Shown: positions 43,295 through 52,568 of the stretch, in pieces
How positions within the stretch are numbered: the stretch's first letter is position 1
Layout: each line of letters starts with the position of its first letter
NCBI GenBank assembly: GCA_023410675.1
Contig: JAEYPM010000108.1
Location: 1 to 53,424 of the forward strand
Source: Bacillota bacterium
GTDB taxonomy: Bacteria > Bacillota > Clostridia > Lachnospirales > Cellulosilyticaceae
Length of the DNA stretch: 53,424 nt
Direction: 5' to 3'
The notes under the pieces: model-generated
What the model was told of the DNA's origin: nothing
Databases searched by the model: none
Seen by the model: the letters and a program-made list of their open reading frames with translations, nothing else
Position numbers and translations under genes: made by a program

Positions 43295-44275
43295 CTATAT
43301 TTTACTTTCATAAATTTTTGTAATAATTTTATCCATTGGAAGTTCTTTGATGGATATATCTGAAAATGCACAGGTTTGTGTTAGTTTGCTAATAAAATCA
43401 CCTATTGTGTTATGGGCAAGGTCAACTTCTAAAGTGTATTCAATATCTGATTTTTTCTTTATGATCCTTACATTTTCAATATTAATATCGTCAATAGGCT
43501 TAACAAGTGTCAGATGAACAATTTTTTTAGCACCGAGGTTAAGCTGCAATTCTTGGAGGGAATCATCAAAAACCTTCTGTCCATGATTGATGATAATGAC
43601 CTTTTGTGCAAGCTGTTCCACATCTTCAAGGTCATGGGTTGTTAGAATAAAGGTGGTTCCTTGTTTATTCATCTCTTTTATAAAGGCTCTTATCCTCTTT
43701 TTAGCAATCACATCAAGACCTATTGTAGGTTCGTCAAGAAAAACGATTTTAGGCTTATGAAGCATAGCCATGATAAATTCACACTTCATACGTTCTCCTA
43801 AAGACAGAACCCTTGTTGGTTTGCTCACGATATCTTCTAGGTCAAATAAATCGGTTAAGTCATTTAAAGTCTTTTTAAAGTCACCATCTGAAATAGAATA
43901 AATAGCTTTATTTAGATGAAAGCTATCTATTGGGGGGATATCCCATATAAGCTGTGATTTTTGCCCAAACACAGCCCCCATATGATGAGCATAGGTAAGC
44001 CGATCTTTATAAGGCACATAGTCCATGACAGAAAGCTCACCACTTGTAGGATACAAGGTTCCAGTCAGCATTTTTATTGTAGTTGATTTGCCGGCACCAT
44101 TGGGACCTAGAATGCCTGCAATATCACCTTCCTCAATGGTAAAGGAAACATCATGCACAGCATCAACAGTAACAGATTCACGCTTAAAGAAGCTTTTTAC
44201 TGTTTCTAAAAAACTATTGCCACGTTTATAGGTTGTATAAGTTTTTGTTAAGTTACGCACTGTAATAATATCCAT
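43295..44275 (-). CDS. ABC transporter ATP-binding protein (ABC-2 exporter)
   Basis: 326 residues. Walker A LGPNGAGKSTT, the Q-loop region MGAVFGQKSQLIWD, signature LSLGERMK, Walker B KIVFLDEPTIGLD and the switch His in TTHDLEDVEQ are all present. The C-terminal 90 residues form an additional regulatory-type domain. The FGQ..QL.WD..P stretch is typical of ATPases paired with ABC2_membrane_6/DUF990 permeases such as the VepABC viologen exporter. It is the last gene of the four-gene operon, 9 bases from the permease. Confidence 0.9.
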   Translation of the reverse strand: MDIITVRNLTKTYTTYKRGNSFLETVKSFFKRESVTVDAVHDVSFTIEEGDIAGILGPNGAGKSTTIKMLTGTLYPTSGELSVMDYVPYKDRLTYAHHMGAVFGQKSQLIWDIPPIDSFHLNKAIYSISDGDFKKTLNDLTDLFDLEDIVSKPTRVLSLGERMKCEFIMAMLHKPKIVFLDEPTIGLDVIAKKRIRAFIKEMNKQGTTFILTTHDLEDVEQLAQKVIIINHGQKVFDDSLQELQLNLGAKKIVHLTLVKPIDDINIENVRIIKKKSDIEYTLEVDLAHNTIGDFISKLTQTCAFSDISIKELPMDKIITKIYESKI

Positions 44276-44284
44276 AAAATTTAA

Positions 44285-45103
44285 TTACCCTCCTACCCCT
44301 TCGTATAGATGGATCATGTGTCTATAAAGTAAAATTCCAAAACCAGCAAATAGGATGCTTGGGATAATAGCTATGTACATGAATAGATCAGACCTTCCTA
44401 AAAGAGCAGCAGCAGGGAAATAACCGATCATAGCTACAGGAAGTATAAACGATGTAAGGTTTATAATGACTTTGGAGAAAATGCCTTGCGGATATTTTCC
44501 AAAGGTTGTTACACTATCAAAAATTTCAGGTAACCTTGAGTTGCCTACCCATTTAAATGAAGCAGCTGCCATAATCAGTGAAATACCCATCATAACAAAG
44601 ACCCCTGATAAAAAGAAAAGTAAAAACTTAAGCCACATGACTAGAGAAATAGGGCCTATATTAGCGATTGAAAAGAGAAACATTATAGAGCCACCAAGGC
44701 ATAGCCCAAGGCTATCAAGCCTAATGGTTGAAGCAATAATATAAAAAAGCGTATCTACTGGTTTAATGAGAACAGTCTCAAAATTTCCATGTACAATATA
44801 ATCCATGGTTACCCAAATTAATCCTCGAAACAGTATGTTATTGATACCTGTTGACACTGTAAAAATTGACTGGATAAGGAGCACTTCATAAAGAGACCAG
44901 TTTGGGAAACTAGCACCTGAACCATAGATCAGTATGGTTACTAGTGGAAATAATATATTACTTACAAGGGTAATTAAGTTGCTAAGGAGAAAGTTAAGTC
45001 TGTAAGTCGTTTCTGTTGCAAAAGCAATTTTTAAGCATTCCTTATAAATGGTTATGTATCTTTTAATTTTATGAGGTTTTATTGTCTTATCAGTATTTTT
45101 CAT
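44285..45103 (-). CDS. ABC-2 type permease, DUF990-like (second permease)
   Basis: 272 residues from ATG 45101-45103, behind TAGGTG; a GTG at 45112 is in frame but unlikely. About six membrane segments are visible. WVTMDYIVHGNFETVLIKPVDTLFYI and the RLDSLG segment are characteristic of ABC2_membrane_6. It would form a heterodimer with the next gene's product, exporting an unknown substrate. Confidence 0.85.
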   Translation of the reverse strand: MKNTDKTIKPHKIKRYITIYKECLKIAFATETTYRLNFLLSNLITLVSNILFPLVTILIYGSGASFPNWSLYEVLLIQSIFTVSTGINNILFRGLIWVTMDYIVHGNFETVLIKPVDTLFYIIASTIRLDSLGLCLGGSIMFLFSIANIGPISLVMWLKFLLFFLSGVFVMMGISLIMAAASFKWVGNSRLPEIFDSVTTFGKYPQGIFSKVIINLTSFILPVAMIGYFPAAALLGRSDLFMYIAIIPSILFAGFGILLYRHMIHLYEGVGG

Positions 45104-45104
45104 A

Positions 45105-45926
45105 TTAAGCACCTACCCCTGTAAATCTTTTCATGGAAGCACTATAGATAACTTCACAAAGCAGGGCTGTTAATAATACAGCAATTGCTTGGATGCCAAC
45201 TATTTTTGGAATAGACATGGAGATGCCGCCAAGTGTATACTGACCTGTAAAGACCATGGTTGGCACATAGGCTACATACTGAAAAGGCAAAAAGAATAAG
45301 AGTTTTTGCAAAGACTCTGGGAAAAAGACCAAGGGAATTAATCCACCTGAGAAAATACTTTGCAAAAGAAGATAAACACTGCGAATCCCTTCTGATTGTA
45401 CAAGCCAAAAAGCAGTCATTCCAATGATATAATTTAAATAAAAGTTCATAAGAAATGCAAGTGCTATAGAAAGTATCGACCAAAAATAGCTTGCAGGTCT
45501 CATATTAATTTTAAAAACAAATATAAAAATACATAGGCATGGCAAAAACTCAAAGAAAAAGCCTAAAATACGATGACCTATCTTTTGAGATAAAGCAAAG
45601 AAAGGGTGATGTATGGGCCTAAGAGCAAAGGTTAAAAACTTTCCTGTTCTTATAAGCATTTGAAGGTTCCAGTCAGCAAAATCCATCGTTAAATAACCAA
45701 TGAGTGCTGTAACACCAAAGTAAGTTAGCACCTCAGAAAGTGACATGCCATTAAGCCCTGCATTTCCAGCGTAGACAGCATGCCAAATAAAATACTGAAC
45801 TATGAAATAAACAGGTCCCACAAAGATGGAGACCATAGAATGTGTTCTATAGGCACTCCATTCCTTATAGGTTACTAAGGCTACAGCTTTTGCGACTTCA
45901 TATTTATGGGTTAAATAACGTATCAT
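45105..45926 (-). CDS. ABC-2 type permease, DUF990-like (first permease)
   Basis: 273 residues from ATG 45924-45926, which overlaps the stop of the serine hydrolase gene by four bases (ATGA); a longer frame to 45980 is inside that gene. It has about six hydrophobic segments and FADWNLQMLIRTGKF, LRPIHHPF as in ABC2_membrane_6 proteins. Its stop is one base before the next permease start. Confidence 0.85.
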   Translation of the reverse strand: MIRYLTHKYEVAKAVALVTYKEWSAYRTHSMVSIFVGPVYFIVQYFIWHAVYAGNAGLNGMSLSEVLTYFGVTALIGYLTMDFADWNLQMLIRTGKFLTFALRPIHHPFFALSQKIGHRILGFFFEFLPCLCIFIFVFKINMRPASYFWSILSIALAFLMNFYLNYIIGMTAFWLVQSEGIRSVYLLLQSIFSGGLIPLVFFPESLQKLLFFLPFQYVAYVPTMVFTGQYTLGGISMSIPKIVGIQAIAVLLTALLCEVIYSASMKRFTGVGA

Positions 45927-47077
45927 TTGAGCCCTGACCACATGATTGCAGATGCATGATAGAGAGAACGTATTCTCCAAATGTTATCCACATAAGGGAC
46001 AAACCATGCTGCAACAAGTTTTTCAGTTGGATCTATAATTAAGGAGCAACCTCCTGCACCTTCATGGAAAAAGGTTCCCTTAGTATAAAGAGAAGCTAAG
46101 TTGCATCTAAGATCAGGACCTAACCCATATTCTCTTGATACACCACCTGAACCCCAGCAGTAATCTCTTATATCAGGGGTTGTATGTAAAGCAGTCATTT
46201 TTTCAATTGCCTTTCTTCCTAAAACTCTTTTGCCATTATATACGCCATTGTGAAGCAGCATTGTTCCAAATTTACATAAATCAAGAACAGTTGAACTTAG
46301 TCCCCAGCCTGTCATAGGTATCTTATCCCAAATACCAGTATATATTGGTTCACCAGAAATAAAGGCATTAACTTCTCTTTCTATCTCCTTGGTTGATGTG
46401 AGAAAGTTCTTAGCTTGCACTGGAGTAGGATTATATGTAGTATCTGTCATTTCACAAGGGTTTACGATGTTTTCAATGATATAATCATTTGAAAATACAC
46501 CACTGACTCTAGTGATAATTTCACCAAGTATCATGTAACCAAAAGTGCAGTATGCCCATTCCTTGCCAGGTTCATTTCTCATACCTGCCTCAAGACCAGC
46601 TACAATCCAGTTATCGATTTTCTCATGATCAAGACGATGCCACAGTGGCTTTACATACTTATTTTCAAAACATCCAGCATCTGCAGCCATGCCAGAGGTA
46701 TGTGAAAGAAGGTGGGCAATATTAATTTTATCAAAAGGAGGTTCTTTAAATTCATCAATAATTTCGCCCACCAGTTGATCAAGACGTAGTTTACCATCTT
46801 CTACAAGCTTAAATATCGCAGTGGCACAAACTAATTTTGTAATAGAAGCTATCTCACCCATAGTATCTGGTTTTAGTGGCCTGTTATCATCTTCCCGATA
46901 GGAAAGCTTTCCAACAGCATTATGGGCGAATACTTTTCCATCTCTAGAAAGACAGTAACTGGCTCCTTGGATTTCTTTTTCCTTGACGAGAGTTTCAAAG
47001 TGATGATTAAGCACGTCTAATCTTTCTGAATAGTAATCCACTTCTTCAGGTGAAAATGGTACTTCGTAACGTATCAT
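45923..47077 (-). CDS. Serine hydrolase, beta-lactamase/DD-peptidase family
   Basis: 384 residues from ATG 47075-47077, behind AGGAGGAG; the longer frame to 47122 is rejected. PF00144 type. The nucleophile motif is SITK (Ser78-Lys81), the second motif Tyr is in WAYCTFGYMILGE (Y.T rather than Y.N), and HEGAGG near the end takes the place of the KTG/HTG motif. There is no signal peptide, so a cytoplasmic esterase or peptidase role is more likely than penicillin resistance. It is the first gene of the operon with the ABC-2 exporter; the linkage by an ATGA overlap suggests related function, such as processing a compound that the exporter carries. Confidence 0.8.
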   Translation of the reverse strand: MIRYEVPFSPEEVDYYSERLDVLNHHFETLVKEKEIQGASYCLSRDGKVFAHNAVGKLSYREDDNRPLKPDTMGEIASITKLVCATAIFKLVEDGKLRLDQLVGEIIDEFKEPPFDKINIAHLLSHTSGMAADAGCFENKYVKPLWHRLDHEKIDNWIVAGLEAGMRNEPGKEWAYCTFGYMILGEIITRVSGVFSNDYIIENIVNPCEMTDTTYNPTPVQAKNFLTSTKEIEREVNAFISGEPIYTGIWDKIPMTGWGLSSTVLDLCKFGTMLLHNGVYNGKRVLGRKAIEKMTALHTTPDIRDYCWGSGGVSREYGLGPDLRCNLASLYTKGTFFHEGAGGCSLIIDPTEKLVAAWFVPYVDNIWRIRSLYHASAIMWSGLK

Positions 47078-47311
47078 AATGACTCCTCCTATGTCGAATA
47101 TATTGTAGACACTTAAACACATATTTTTAATGTTAAATATAGTTTAAGAATTAAGTTTATTCAAATGAGTGTATCACAGTGAATTCAATAAATCAATAGT
47201 GTCTAAAACATAAATTATAAAGTGAATTTTTAGGAGTTTTGTAGCTAAAGGTTTAAGGTAATAATTGCCTTAATATATTGTTATGAACAAGTTTAATTTT
47301 TTAATTAATTC

Positions 47312-47320
47312 TGCTATAAT
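47312..47320 (+). promoter_or_regulatory. Probable promoter of the deacetylase gene
   Basis: TGCTATAAT has a perfect -10 (TATAAT, 47315-47320) with the extended TGn. The -35 is weak. The start codon is 33 bases downstream. Confidence 0.55.
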
Positions 47321-47352
47321 GTGGTTAATATCAATAAATTAAGGTGGGACAC

Positions 47353-49206
47353 ATGATAAAGAAAGCAATAATCATAGTAGGTTTATTTATGATACTTCTA
47401 AGTGTAGGTGTTGTTTTTAGTTATGCTCAAGAAGAGCAGCCATTTCGAATAAACCTATTAGCACGAGAGGCTAAACCAACTATAGGTTATGGTTTGATAG
47501 TAGAAGAGAATGATACGAGCACAAAAGATCATTACTACATAAGTTTAGACATATCTAAGGAGACAAGTTTAAGTGAGTCACTAAGTAAGCGTATTGAAGA
47601 AAATAAAGACAAAAGCATTCAGCTCATACGAACAATTGATGAAGGTAAGACTATCGATCAAAATGTCAAAGAAATAGTAGCCATCATAGGCAGCTTACCA
47701 AGTCAAAACCAGCAGATAACATTTTCGCTTATTCCAACAGAAGCTGTGACACAGGAGACTTATAGCAGTACCTATAGCAAGGTAAAAGATAAACTAAAAG
47801 CTGAAGGGCAAGGCAAGATAAATTTAGTGTGGTACCCAAAAAATAAAGAAAGTATCCTTAGTGCACCAACAGGTGTTAGTTTAGTTGGCACTGTTGTGAG
47901 AACACCAAAAGACATGGAGATACTTGATGCCTTATATAAGAAATTTCCTGAAAAATCTATAGTAGTTAATGAATATATAGCAGATGCCTACAAGGGGGAT
48001 ATAAAAAACGGAATTGATGTGATTAACCAGCTGTATTATACTGTAGCCTGTGAATATCCCCAAATACGAATCATCTATAATACAAATACAGAAATGAAAA
48101 CTGAGGAAAAATATCAAAAGAACTATGGAGAGCTTTTAAAAGAACCATGGCTTACAACCTTAAAACTTGATGAATCGGTTAGCAGAGTAAGTGCTTATAC
48201 AGAGCTAGGAGACAATGCCCAGCTTGTGGGAAAGGTATCTATTATTTTAGAGACACAGCCACATGAGCAGATTGGATATGTAGAATATAAATGGAATAAT
48301 GCACAAATTGCTCAGAAAATTAACAAACCTTTCTTACTTACAATAAATACGAGTGAGCTACATAATGGCACCAATAGATTAGCAGTTATTCGCTATGATA
48401 GTAACGGCGTTATCATAGATAAACGAAAGGTAGACGTGAAGGTTCATAATACCAATATTCCTAGAAGGGCAATAAGAAGAGGGACACAATATCATATATC
48501 TCAAAAGACAACTTACAAGAGACCCTATATACCTGTTTTGATGTATCATAAGTTTGATTATATTGTAAGTCCAAATGACAAAAGTATGTTTGTAAGTGAA
48601 AGTATGTTTGAGGATCAAATGAAAGAACTGTTAAGTGCAGGGTATACACCAATTACTTTTTATGACCTTAAGCGTTATCTAGATGGAGATGGTGGGCTTC
48701 CACCAAAACCTTTTATTATTACAGCAGATGATGGCTATATGAACAATTATACGATAGCCTATCCTATTTTAAAAAAGTATAATGCACAAGCTACATTTTT
48801 TATCACAACAGAGTTTATAGGAACAAAGACAGTTTCTGATCACTTCTCATGGGAACAAGCTAGAGAGATGGAAGAAAGTGGACTTATTGATATTCAAAGC
48901 CATACACATTCCCATGCTCTTTTAAATCAGTTAAGTGACCAAGAGGTAACCTATCAGGTATCTATGTCCTTTGGTCTTATTGAACAAAACTTAGGCAAAA
49001 GAGATGTAAAAGTATTTTCTTATCCTGAATTTAGAGATAGTCTTAAGACCAGAAAATTGGTTAAAGACGTAGGCGTGCAATTACAAGTAACTGATTTAGC
49101 AAATTGGAGATCTAAAACAACTTATGACAATGTGCAAAGAATTCATGTGACAAATGATCTAAGTGGGAAACAACTTGTTACAAAGATAAAACAGCTTACA
49201 GAGTAG
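47353..49206 (+). CDS. Secreted protein with NodB polysaccharide deacetylase domain
   Basis: 617 residues from ATG 47353, behind AAGGTGG. A signal peptide or anchor (about 1-26, ending VFSYAQ) is followed by some 350 residues of unassigned extracellular sequence, including a probable beta-sandwich near 290-370, then a C-terminal NodB domain (from about 390). That domain starts RPYIPVLMYHKF; the metal motif is TADDGY (canonical TFDDG) and SHTHSH supplies the His ligands. Motif 3 is unusual: YPEFRD in place of the common R.PYG. Family members remove acetyl groups from peptidoglycan or other polysaccharides. The N-terminal half is not recognised. Confidence 0.8.
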   Translation: MIKKAIIIVGLFMILLSVGVVFSYAQEEQPFRINLLAREAKPTIGYGLIVEENDTSTKDHYYISLDISKETSLSESLSKRIEENKDKSIQLIRTIDEGKTIDQNVKEIVAIIGSLPSQNQQITFSLIPTEAVTQETYSSTYSKVKDKLKAEGQGKINLVWYPKNKESILSAPTGVSLVGTVVRTPKDMEILDALYKKFPEKSIVVNEYIADAYKGDIKNGIDVINQLYYTVACEYPQIRIIYNTNTEMKTEEKYQKNYGELLKEPWLTTLKLDESVSRVSAYTELGDNAQLVGKVSIILETQPHEQIGYVEYKWNNAQIAQKINKPFLLTINTSELHNGTNRLAVIRYDSNGVIIDKRKVDVKVHNTNIPRRAIRRGTQYHISQKTTYKRPYIPVLMYHKFDYIVSPNDKSMFVSESMFEDQMKELLSAGYTPITFYDLKRYLDGDGGLPPKPFIITADDGYMNNYTIAYPILKKYNAQATFFITTEFIGTKTVSDHFSWEQAREMEESGLIDIQSHTHSHALLNQLSDQEVTYQVSMSFGLIEQNLGKRDVKVFSYPEFRDSLKTRKLVKDVGVQLQVTDLANWRSKTTYDNVQRIHVTNDLSGKQLVTKIKQLTE

Positions 49207-49258
49207 TAAGGAGAAGCTGCGGTAAATGAAAATTTATAGACTTCATTTTGAATTAAAA

Positions 49259-49312
49259 AGCTCTTTCTTGATTAGAATGATGGTTCGTTCTAGTTGGGAA
49301 GGAGCTGTTTTC
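49259..49312 (+). terminator. Terminator-like hairpin, first of a duplicated pair
   Basis: AGCTCTTTCTTGATTAGAA (49259-49277) pairs, with only G-U wobbles, with TTCTAGTTGGGAAGGAGCT (49288-49306), followed by GTTTT. It lies after the deacetylase gene. A near-identical hairpin is at 50029-50086. Confidence 0.7.
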
Positions 49313-49345
49313 TACACACCTAATAAATATTTTAGGAGGGAACTA

Positions 49346-49969
49346 ATGAAAAATAATCTAATGAAAAAAGCAGGATTTATTTTATTAATACTTGTGTTAT
49401 TGCCATATTCTTTATTTGCACATAGTGGCAGAACAGATAGCAAAGGAGGCCATAAAGATAATAAAAATCAGAGTGGCTTAGGCTCATATCATTATCACTG
49501 TGGTGGAAACCCGCCGCATTTACATACTAATGGCGTGTGTCCTTATAAAAGTGTAGGGTCAAGTGTAAGCAGTTCATCCACAGCATCAAAAAGCACGAAT
49601 ACCCAAACAAATAAGAAAAAATATGAAGATATCTTAGTAAGTTTTAAGTTTGATGAGTTCTACATAGACATTCATGGAATATCAGAGAATGGAGTAAATT
49701 TAGTGGAACTTAGACCTTTATGTGAAAACTTAAATATAGATGTGGCATGGGATCCAGCAAATTCTAAGATAACTTGTACTAAAGAAGATAAAATAGTAAC
49801 GTTAACTATTGGTTCAAAGAATGTTACAATTAACAATGAAAATATAGTATTGCAAGTGGCACCTAAAATAGTTGACGGAAGAACACTAATTCCTGCTCGT
49901 TTTATTGCAGAGGCGATTGGAAAAACAGTAACGTATGATAATTCGGATGGGGTTATTGAGATTAAATAA
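49346..49969 (+). CDS. Secreted YHYH-motif protein with copper amine oxidase N-terminal-like domain
   Basis: 207 residues from ATG 49346, behind AGGAGGG; an upstream in-frame ATG at 49226 would read through the hairpin and is rejected. The signal peptide is about 1-25 (LLILVLLPYSLFAHS). Then the YHYH domain: RTDSKGGHKDNK, GLGSYHYHCGG, PHLHTNGVCPY. A Ser/Thr-rich linker (about 70-90) leads to a copper-amine-oxidase-N type domain (about 95-207) with LRPLCENLNIDVAWD and GRTLIPARFIAEAIG, usually a cell-surface stalk module. The His- and Cys-rich YHYH part suggests metal binding. Confidence 0.85.
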   Translation: MKNNLMKKAGFILLILVLLPYSLFAHSGRTDSKGGHKDNKNQSGLGSYHYHCGGNPPHLHTNGVCPYKSVGSSVSSSSTASKSTNTQTNKKKYEDILVSFKFDEFYIDIHGISENGVNLVELRPLCENLNIDVAWDPANSKITCTKEDKIVTLTIGSKNVTINNENIVLQVAPKIVDGRTLIPARFIAEAIGKTVTYDNSDGVIEIK

Positions 49970-50028
49970 TTGTAAACATAAACTTATAACATTTTTTATT
50001 GATGAAGCATAGAAAGTGATTTGTAAAT

Positions 50029-50086
50029 AGCTCTTTCTTGATTAGGATGATGGATTGATAATTCTAATTAGGAAGGAGCTTTTTTT
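50029..50086 (+). terminator. Terminator, second of the duplicated pair
   Basis: AGCTCTTTCTTGATTAG pairs with CTAATTAGGAAGGAGCT and six T follow. Base for base it is nearly the same as the hairpin at 49259-49312, so the two flank the YHYH gene. Confidence 0.85.
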
Positions 50087-50182
50087 GTAAAGTTTCAAGT
50101 GGGAAAATTACAGAAATATATACATTTTAAATAAATAAATAGGCAGTTTATAAAAATTTATGTAGCAATTTAAATTAAAACA

Positions 50183-50211
50183 TTGGAAAAAGCATAAAAA
50201 TAGTGTATAAT
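50183..50211 (+). promoter_or_regulatory. Probable cas operon promoter
   Basis: TTGGAA (50183-50188), a 17-base spacer and a perfect TATAAT (50206-50211) lie about 115 bases before cas3. Confidence 0.65.
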
Positions 50212-50324
50212 ATTAACAATTGTTGAATAATTATGTTTATTTTATATTATATTGCCTACAAGGTGTAGATTTAGAAAATGAAATTGGATGGTATATGATT
50301 AGATATCTATAAAGGAGAAAAGCC

Positions 50325-52568
50325 ATGGAAGATACTAATATTGAGTATTATGCTAGATCAGAAAATAGTAAAGGGGAAAAGGAAACAGTATCTTTTCATT
50401 TACAAAGAGTATCAAAACTAGCTGCAATTTATGCAAAAATTTTTTTTTGTGAACAAGAAGCAAAGATAGCAGGAATGTATCATGATTTTGGTAAGTATTC
50501 GGATGACTTTCAAGGTGTACTAAAAAAAGAAGTAAAAGGCATAAATCATGCTATTCCAGGGGCTATTGCTCAGTTGTTAAAATTTGGGGATAAAGGACTT
50601 CTTATAGCAGGAATTATTATGGGACATCACTATGGATTAACTATTGGAGATAAAAGAGAAATAAAAAATTTATTAGGAAAATATTATAAGGGAGAAGAAA
50701 GCTATGATAAAGAGGGGAAGAAGGTATCATTGTTGGGAAAAGAGGCCTACAATAAAGCAAGGAGTGTATTTGAAGCAGAAAATCCACAATTAGAAGAACT
50801 TAATTCATCACCCAACTTTTATAGTTCTAATGATCCAAACCTAGTCCAGATGCTCTATATGAGAATGCTATTTTCATGTTTAGTGGATGCAGATTATACA
50901 TCTGCGGCTGAGCATTTTGATAAAGATATTTATGAAAAGAGTGACAATAAAAACATTGATTTCAATACCATCTTAGAGAGCTTATTAAATTATAAAAAGG
51001 AGGTTAGCCAAAAGTCTACATCAGCAAAATCAATAAACTTAATAAGAGAAGAGTTATTTAAAAATTGTGTTGATGAGGCAAAAAATTTAAGGGGGTTATT
51101 TACATTAACAGCACCGACAGGAACTGGGAAAACATTAGCACTTTTTGCATTTGCATTAAGACATGCTATAGAAAATAATCTAAGTCGAATAATCATTGTA
51201 TTACCCTACTTATCTATTATTGAGCAAAATGCAAAAATCTATAAAGAGATTGCTGGAGAACATAATGTATTGGAAGATCATAGCCAAACAAAATATAGTG
51301 AAGACTTAAAGTTGTTAAGCCAAAAGTGGAGTATGCCTATTATTATTACAACATCTGTAAAGTTTTTTGAAAGTTTATTTGCAAATCAGCCGACAGAATG
51401 TAGAAAATTACATAATATAGCAAATTCAGTTATTGTATTTGATGAAGCACAAAGCTTACCTGTTGAGCTAGCAAAAGTGACTACAGATGCAATCAATGAA
51501 CTTTGTGAAAGGTATCAATCCAGCGTAGTATTTTCTACTGCCACACAACCCAATTTTAAATTCATTAAAGGTAGCAAGTGGCAACCAAAAGAGATAGTGA
51601 AAGATGTAAATAGATTATTTAATAGTACGAAAAGGGTAAATGTTATTTGGAATAATAAAGAAAGAGTAAAGTTTGAGAATATAGCAAAGGAAATGGCAAA
51701 AAGGAGTAGTTCTTGTGCAATCGTAAATTTAAAGAAGCATGCAAAGATGCTTTGGGAACTACTATATAATTATGTTGAAGATAGGGATGGACTTTTCCAT
51801 ATATCTACTAGTATGTGTCCACAACATCGTTTAGATGTTATTAATGAGATAAAAGAACGGCAGAAGCAAGATAAATCCTGTCAACTTGTATCAACACAGT
51901 GTATTGAAGCAGGAGTTGATTTAGACTTTAAGATTATGTTTAGAAGCCTGGCTCCACTAGATAGTATTATTCAAGCTGCAGGAAGATGTAACAGAAATGG
52001 TATAGGAAATCAAATGGGGGAAGTAATAGTTTTTGAGCCTAATATAGAAGGTAGCTTATATCCACAAAGTCAATATTACGAAAAATCAGCAAATAAGGTA
52101 AAAATTATGTTAAGCAGAAAGGAAATAGATATTTATTCACCAGAAGATATAAAAGAATATTATCAAATGTTCTTTTCAGACTGTGGTAATTTAAAGCAAA
52201 AACTTGTAGATGCAATAGAGAAATTAGATTTCGAAGATACAGCTAAATATTATAAGCTTATCAATACAAATACAATAAACATAATTGTTCCTTATAAGAA
52301 TAATATAGAGCTTTATAACAATATAAAAGAGGAGGCATTAAAAAATGGAATAAGTAATGAATTATTTACAAAAGCAAGCCCTATTACAGTAAGCATATTT
52401 ACAGACACAGATAAGAAATATAAAGATGTATGTGAGCCTCTATATTATATGAGAAGAGGGCAACAAGAGGCACATCCTAGTAACTGGTATTTACTTCTAG
52501 AAGGAACAGCTTATCATGACAAATTAGGATTTAATTTATCAGGGATTGAACTAAATAATATTATTTAA
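50325..52568 (+). CDS. cas3: CRISPR-associated nuclease-helicase Cas3 (type I-C)
   Basis: 747 residues, HD and helicase in one chain. The HD nuclease has His25, HD in MYHDFGKYSDDF (53-54), and GHHYGL (100-105). Helicase motifs: Walker A TAPTGTGKT (about residue 262), VIVFDEAQSLP (motif II), FSTATQP (motif III), STQCIEAGVDLDF (motif V) and QAAGRCNRNG (motif VI). It is recruited by Cascade to unwind and degrade target DNA. Its stop codon overlaps the cas5 ATG by one base (TAATG). RBS AAAGGAG precedes the ATG. No inactivating change is visible. Confidence 0.93.
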   Translation: MEDTNIEYYARSENSKGEKETVSFHLQRVSKLAAIYAKIFFCEQEAKIAGMYHDFGKYSDDFQGVLKKEVKGINHAIPGAIAQLLKFGDKGLLIAGIIMGHHYGLTIGDKREIKNLLGKYYKGEESYDKEGKKVSLLGKEAYNKARSVFEAENPQLEELNSSPNFYSSNDPNLVQMLYMRMLFSCLVDADYTSAAEHFDKDIYEKSDNKNIDFNTILESLLNYKKEVSQKSTSAKSINLIREELFKNCVDEAKNLRGLFTLTAPTGTGKTLALFAFALRHAIENNLSRIIIVLPYLSIIEQNAKIYKEIAGEHNVLEDHSQTKYSEDLKLLSQKWSMPIIITTSVKFFESLFANQPTECRKLHNIANSVIVFDEAQSLPVELAKVTTDAINELCERYQSSVVFSTATQPNFKFIKGSKWQPKEIVKDVNRLFNSTKRVNVIWNNKERVKFENIAKEMAKRSSSCAIVNLKKHAKMLWELLYNYVEDRDGLFHISTSMCPQHRLDVINEIKERQKQDKSCQLVSTQCIEAGVDLDFKIMFRSLAPLDSIIQAAGRCNRNGIGNQMGEVIVFEPNIEGSLYPQSQYYEKSANKVKIMLSRKEIDIYSPEDIKEYYQMFFSDCGNLKQKLVDAIEKLDFEDTAKYYKLINTNTINIIVPYKNNIELYNNIKEEALKNGISNELFTKASPITVSIFTDTDKKYKDVCEPLYYMRRGQQEAHPSNWYLLLEGTAYHDKLGFNLSGIELNNII

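Larger units (their letters stand above)
49970..50324. other. Gap before the cas operon
   Basis: It holds the second hairpin (50029-50086), the cas3 promoter and about 110 bases of leader. No CRISPR repeats and no other gene are visible. Confidence 0.6.

Noticed and set aside
45984..45992. Exact DnaA box TTATCCACA inside the serine hydrolase gene
   Set aside because: A lone nine-base match in 53 kb is expected by chance; no other box or AT-rich unwinding region is near.
50090..50324. CRISPR array upstream of cas3
   Set aside because: No regularly spaced direct repeats of 25-40 bases are present here or elsewhere in the window.
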